A DNA stretch of 64,000 nt, from positions 124,001 through 188,000 of the forward strand of contig NZ_STGD01000008.1 of NCBI RefSeq assembly GCF_005222755.1, in the 5' to 3' direction. How positions within the stretch are numbered: the first letter of the stretch is position 1; every line of letters starts with the position of its first letter. The stretch is from Roseomonas sp. HF4 (GTDB taxonomy: Bacteria; Pseudomonadota; Alphaproteobacteria; Acetobacterales; Acetobacteraceae). The position numbers were made by a program, and so were the translations under genes. Positions 63,658 to 64,000 of the stretch are shown here, one piece after another. The notes beneath the pieces were generated by a model that was given only the letters and a program-made list of their open reading frames with translations, had not been told where the DNA came from and made no database searches.

Positions 63658-64000
63658 GTGCCGCCTGCCCCACCCCGCCCCGAAGGCAGCCATCTCGGCG
63701 CCCTGCTGCGCATCGCGCCCTATCTGTGGCCGAAGGGCGAACGCGAGCTGCGCATCCGCGTCGTCGCGGCGCTCGTGCTGGTCGCCGCGGCCAAGGCGGC
63801 CAACGTGCTGGTGCCGATCGCCTATGCCCGGGCGGTGGATGCGCTGGCGCCCCAGTCCGGCGTCGGCGCCGTGGTGGCGGTGCCGGTCGCGCTGCTGCTG
63901 GGCTACGGGCTGCTCCGCGTCATGGCCTCGGTCTTCGGGGAATTGCGCAACGCCATCTTCGCCAAGGTGCAGGCGCGCGCCGGGCGGCGCGTGGCACTCG
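63658..64000 (+). CDS. Atm1/HMT1-type ABC exporter, N-terminal part
   Basis: GTG 63658 opens a frame that runs off the window. The visible 114 residues hold a short cytosolic lead (GSHLGALLRIAPYLWPKGERELRIR) and the first membrane helices (VVAALVLVAAAKAANVLVPIAYARAVDAL), ending in a cytosolic loop with LRNAIFAKVQARAGRRVAL. This is the start of the half-transporter family of Atm1, ABCB7 and HMT1, which exports glutathione-linked sulfur or metal compounds. The ATPase domain lies beyond the window. Confidence 0.8.
   Translation, partial: MPPAPPRPEGSHLGALLRIAPYLWPKGERELRIRVVAALVLVAAAKAANVLVPIAYARAVDALAPQSGVGAVVAVPVALLLGYGLLRVMASVFGELRNAIFAKVQARAGRRVAL

Overview
The window is about 70% G+C, carries no rRNA, tRNA, CRISPR array or insertion sequence that I can see, and reads like a chromosomal segment of an alphaproteobacterium. 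The many tripartite-transporter (Bug/TctC) binding proteins, the tungstate uptake genes, the ureide enzymes and the tkt-gap pair suggest Acetobacteraceae (Roseomonas-like). This placement is inferred from gene style, not from a marker gene.

Region 1 (1-8.8 kb) is a mixed-acid type block: phosphotransacetylase, acetate kinase, pyruvate formate-lyase, its activase, an AspT-like transporter and a FocA/FNT formate channel, all on the plus strand. It is decaying. The phosphotransacetylase has two in-frame TAG codons, the activase has lost its radical-SAM cysteine motif in an internal deletion, and the AspT-like gene has an in-frame TGA. ackA, pflB and the FNT gene are open. Region 2 (9-18 kb) holds envelope and sulfur genes: an orphan membrane protein, a lipoprotein with a degenerate partial copy 2.6 kb away, a patatin lipoprotein, an outer-membrane barrel, and an operon of CoA-disulfide reductase/rhodanese, BASS transporter and DUF2254 protein. 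A perfect FNR-type box lies upstream of that operon.

Region 3 (18-53 kb) is an accessory catabolic and transport island. It starts with a persulfide-type ArsR regulator and a rhodanese. A GntR regulator with a strong operator follows, then a split allophanate hydrolase, a NitT/TauT ABC transporter and a PuuE-like deacetylase. Facing these is a minus-strand ureide operon: allA, a Bug protein, a polyamine-type ABC transporter, puuE-like allantoinase and an M20 amidohydrolase. Together they could take allantoin to glyoxylate plus urea, and allophanate to ammonia; urea carboxylase or urease is not in the window. Further on are an SDR, an enolase-superfamily enzyme, glpD, a tungstate system whose permease is inverted, a sulfurtransferase group, a cassette of VOC protein, carbamoylsarcosine-amidase-like hydrolase and two NodB-like proteins, an aldolase, RlpA and a second M20 hydrolase.

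Five copies of a palindromic repeat of about 140 bp lie only in this island, each exactly between two convergent genes. They are the strongest candidate for an undescribed element and probably act as bidirectional terminators.

Region 4 (53.6-64 kb) is more housekeeping in character: a Ca-type P-ATPase, a VIT-like transporter, ChaA, a Kef-type antiporter, a small XRE regulator that may be leaderless, transketolase, GAPDH and the start of an Atm1-like ABC exporter.
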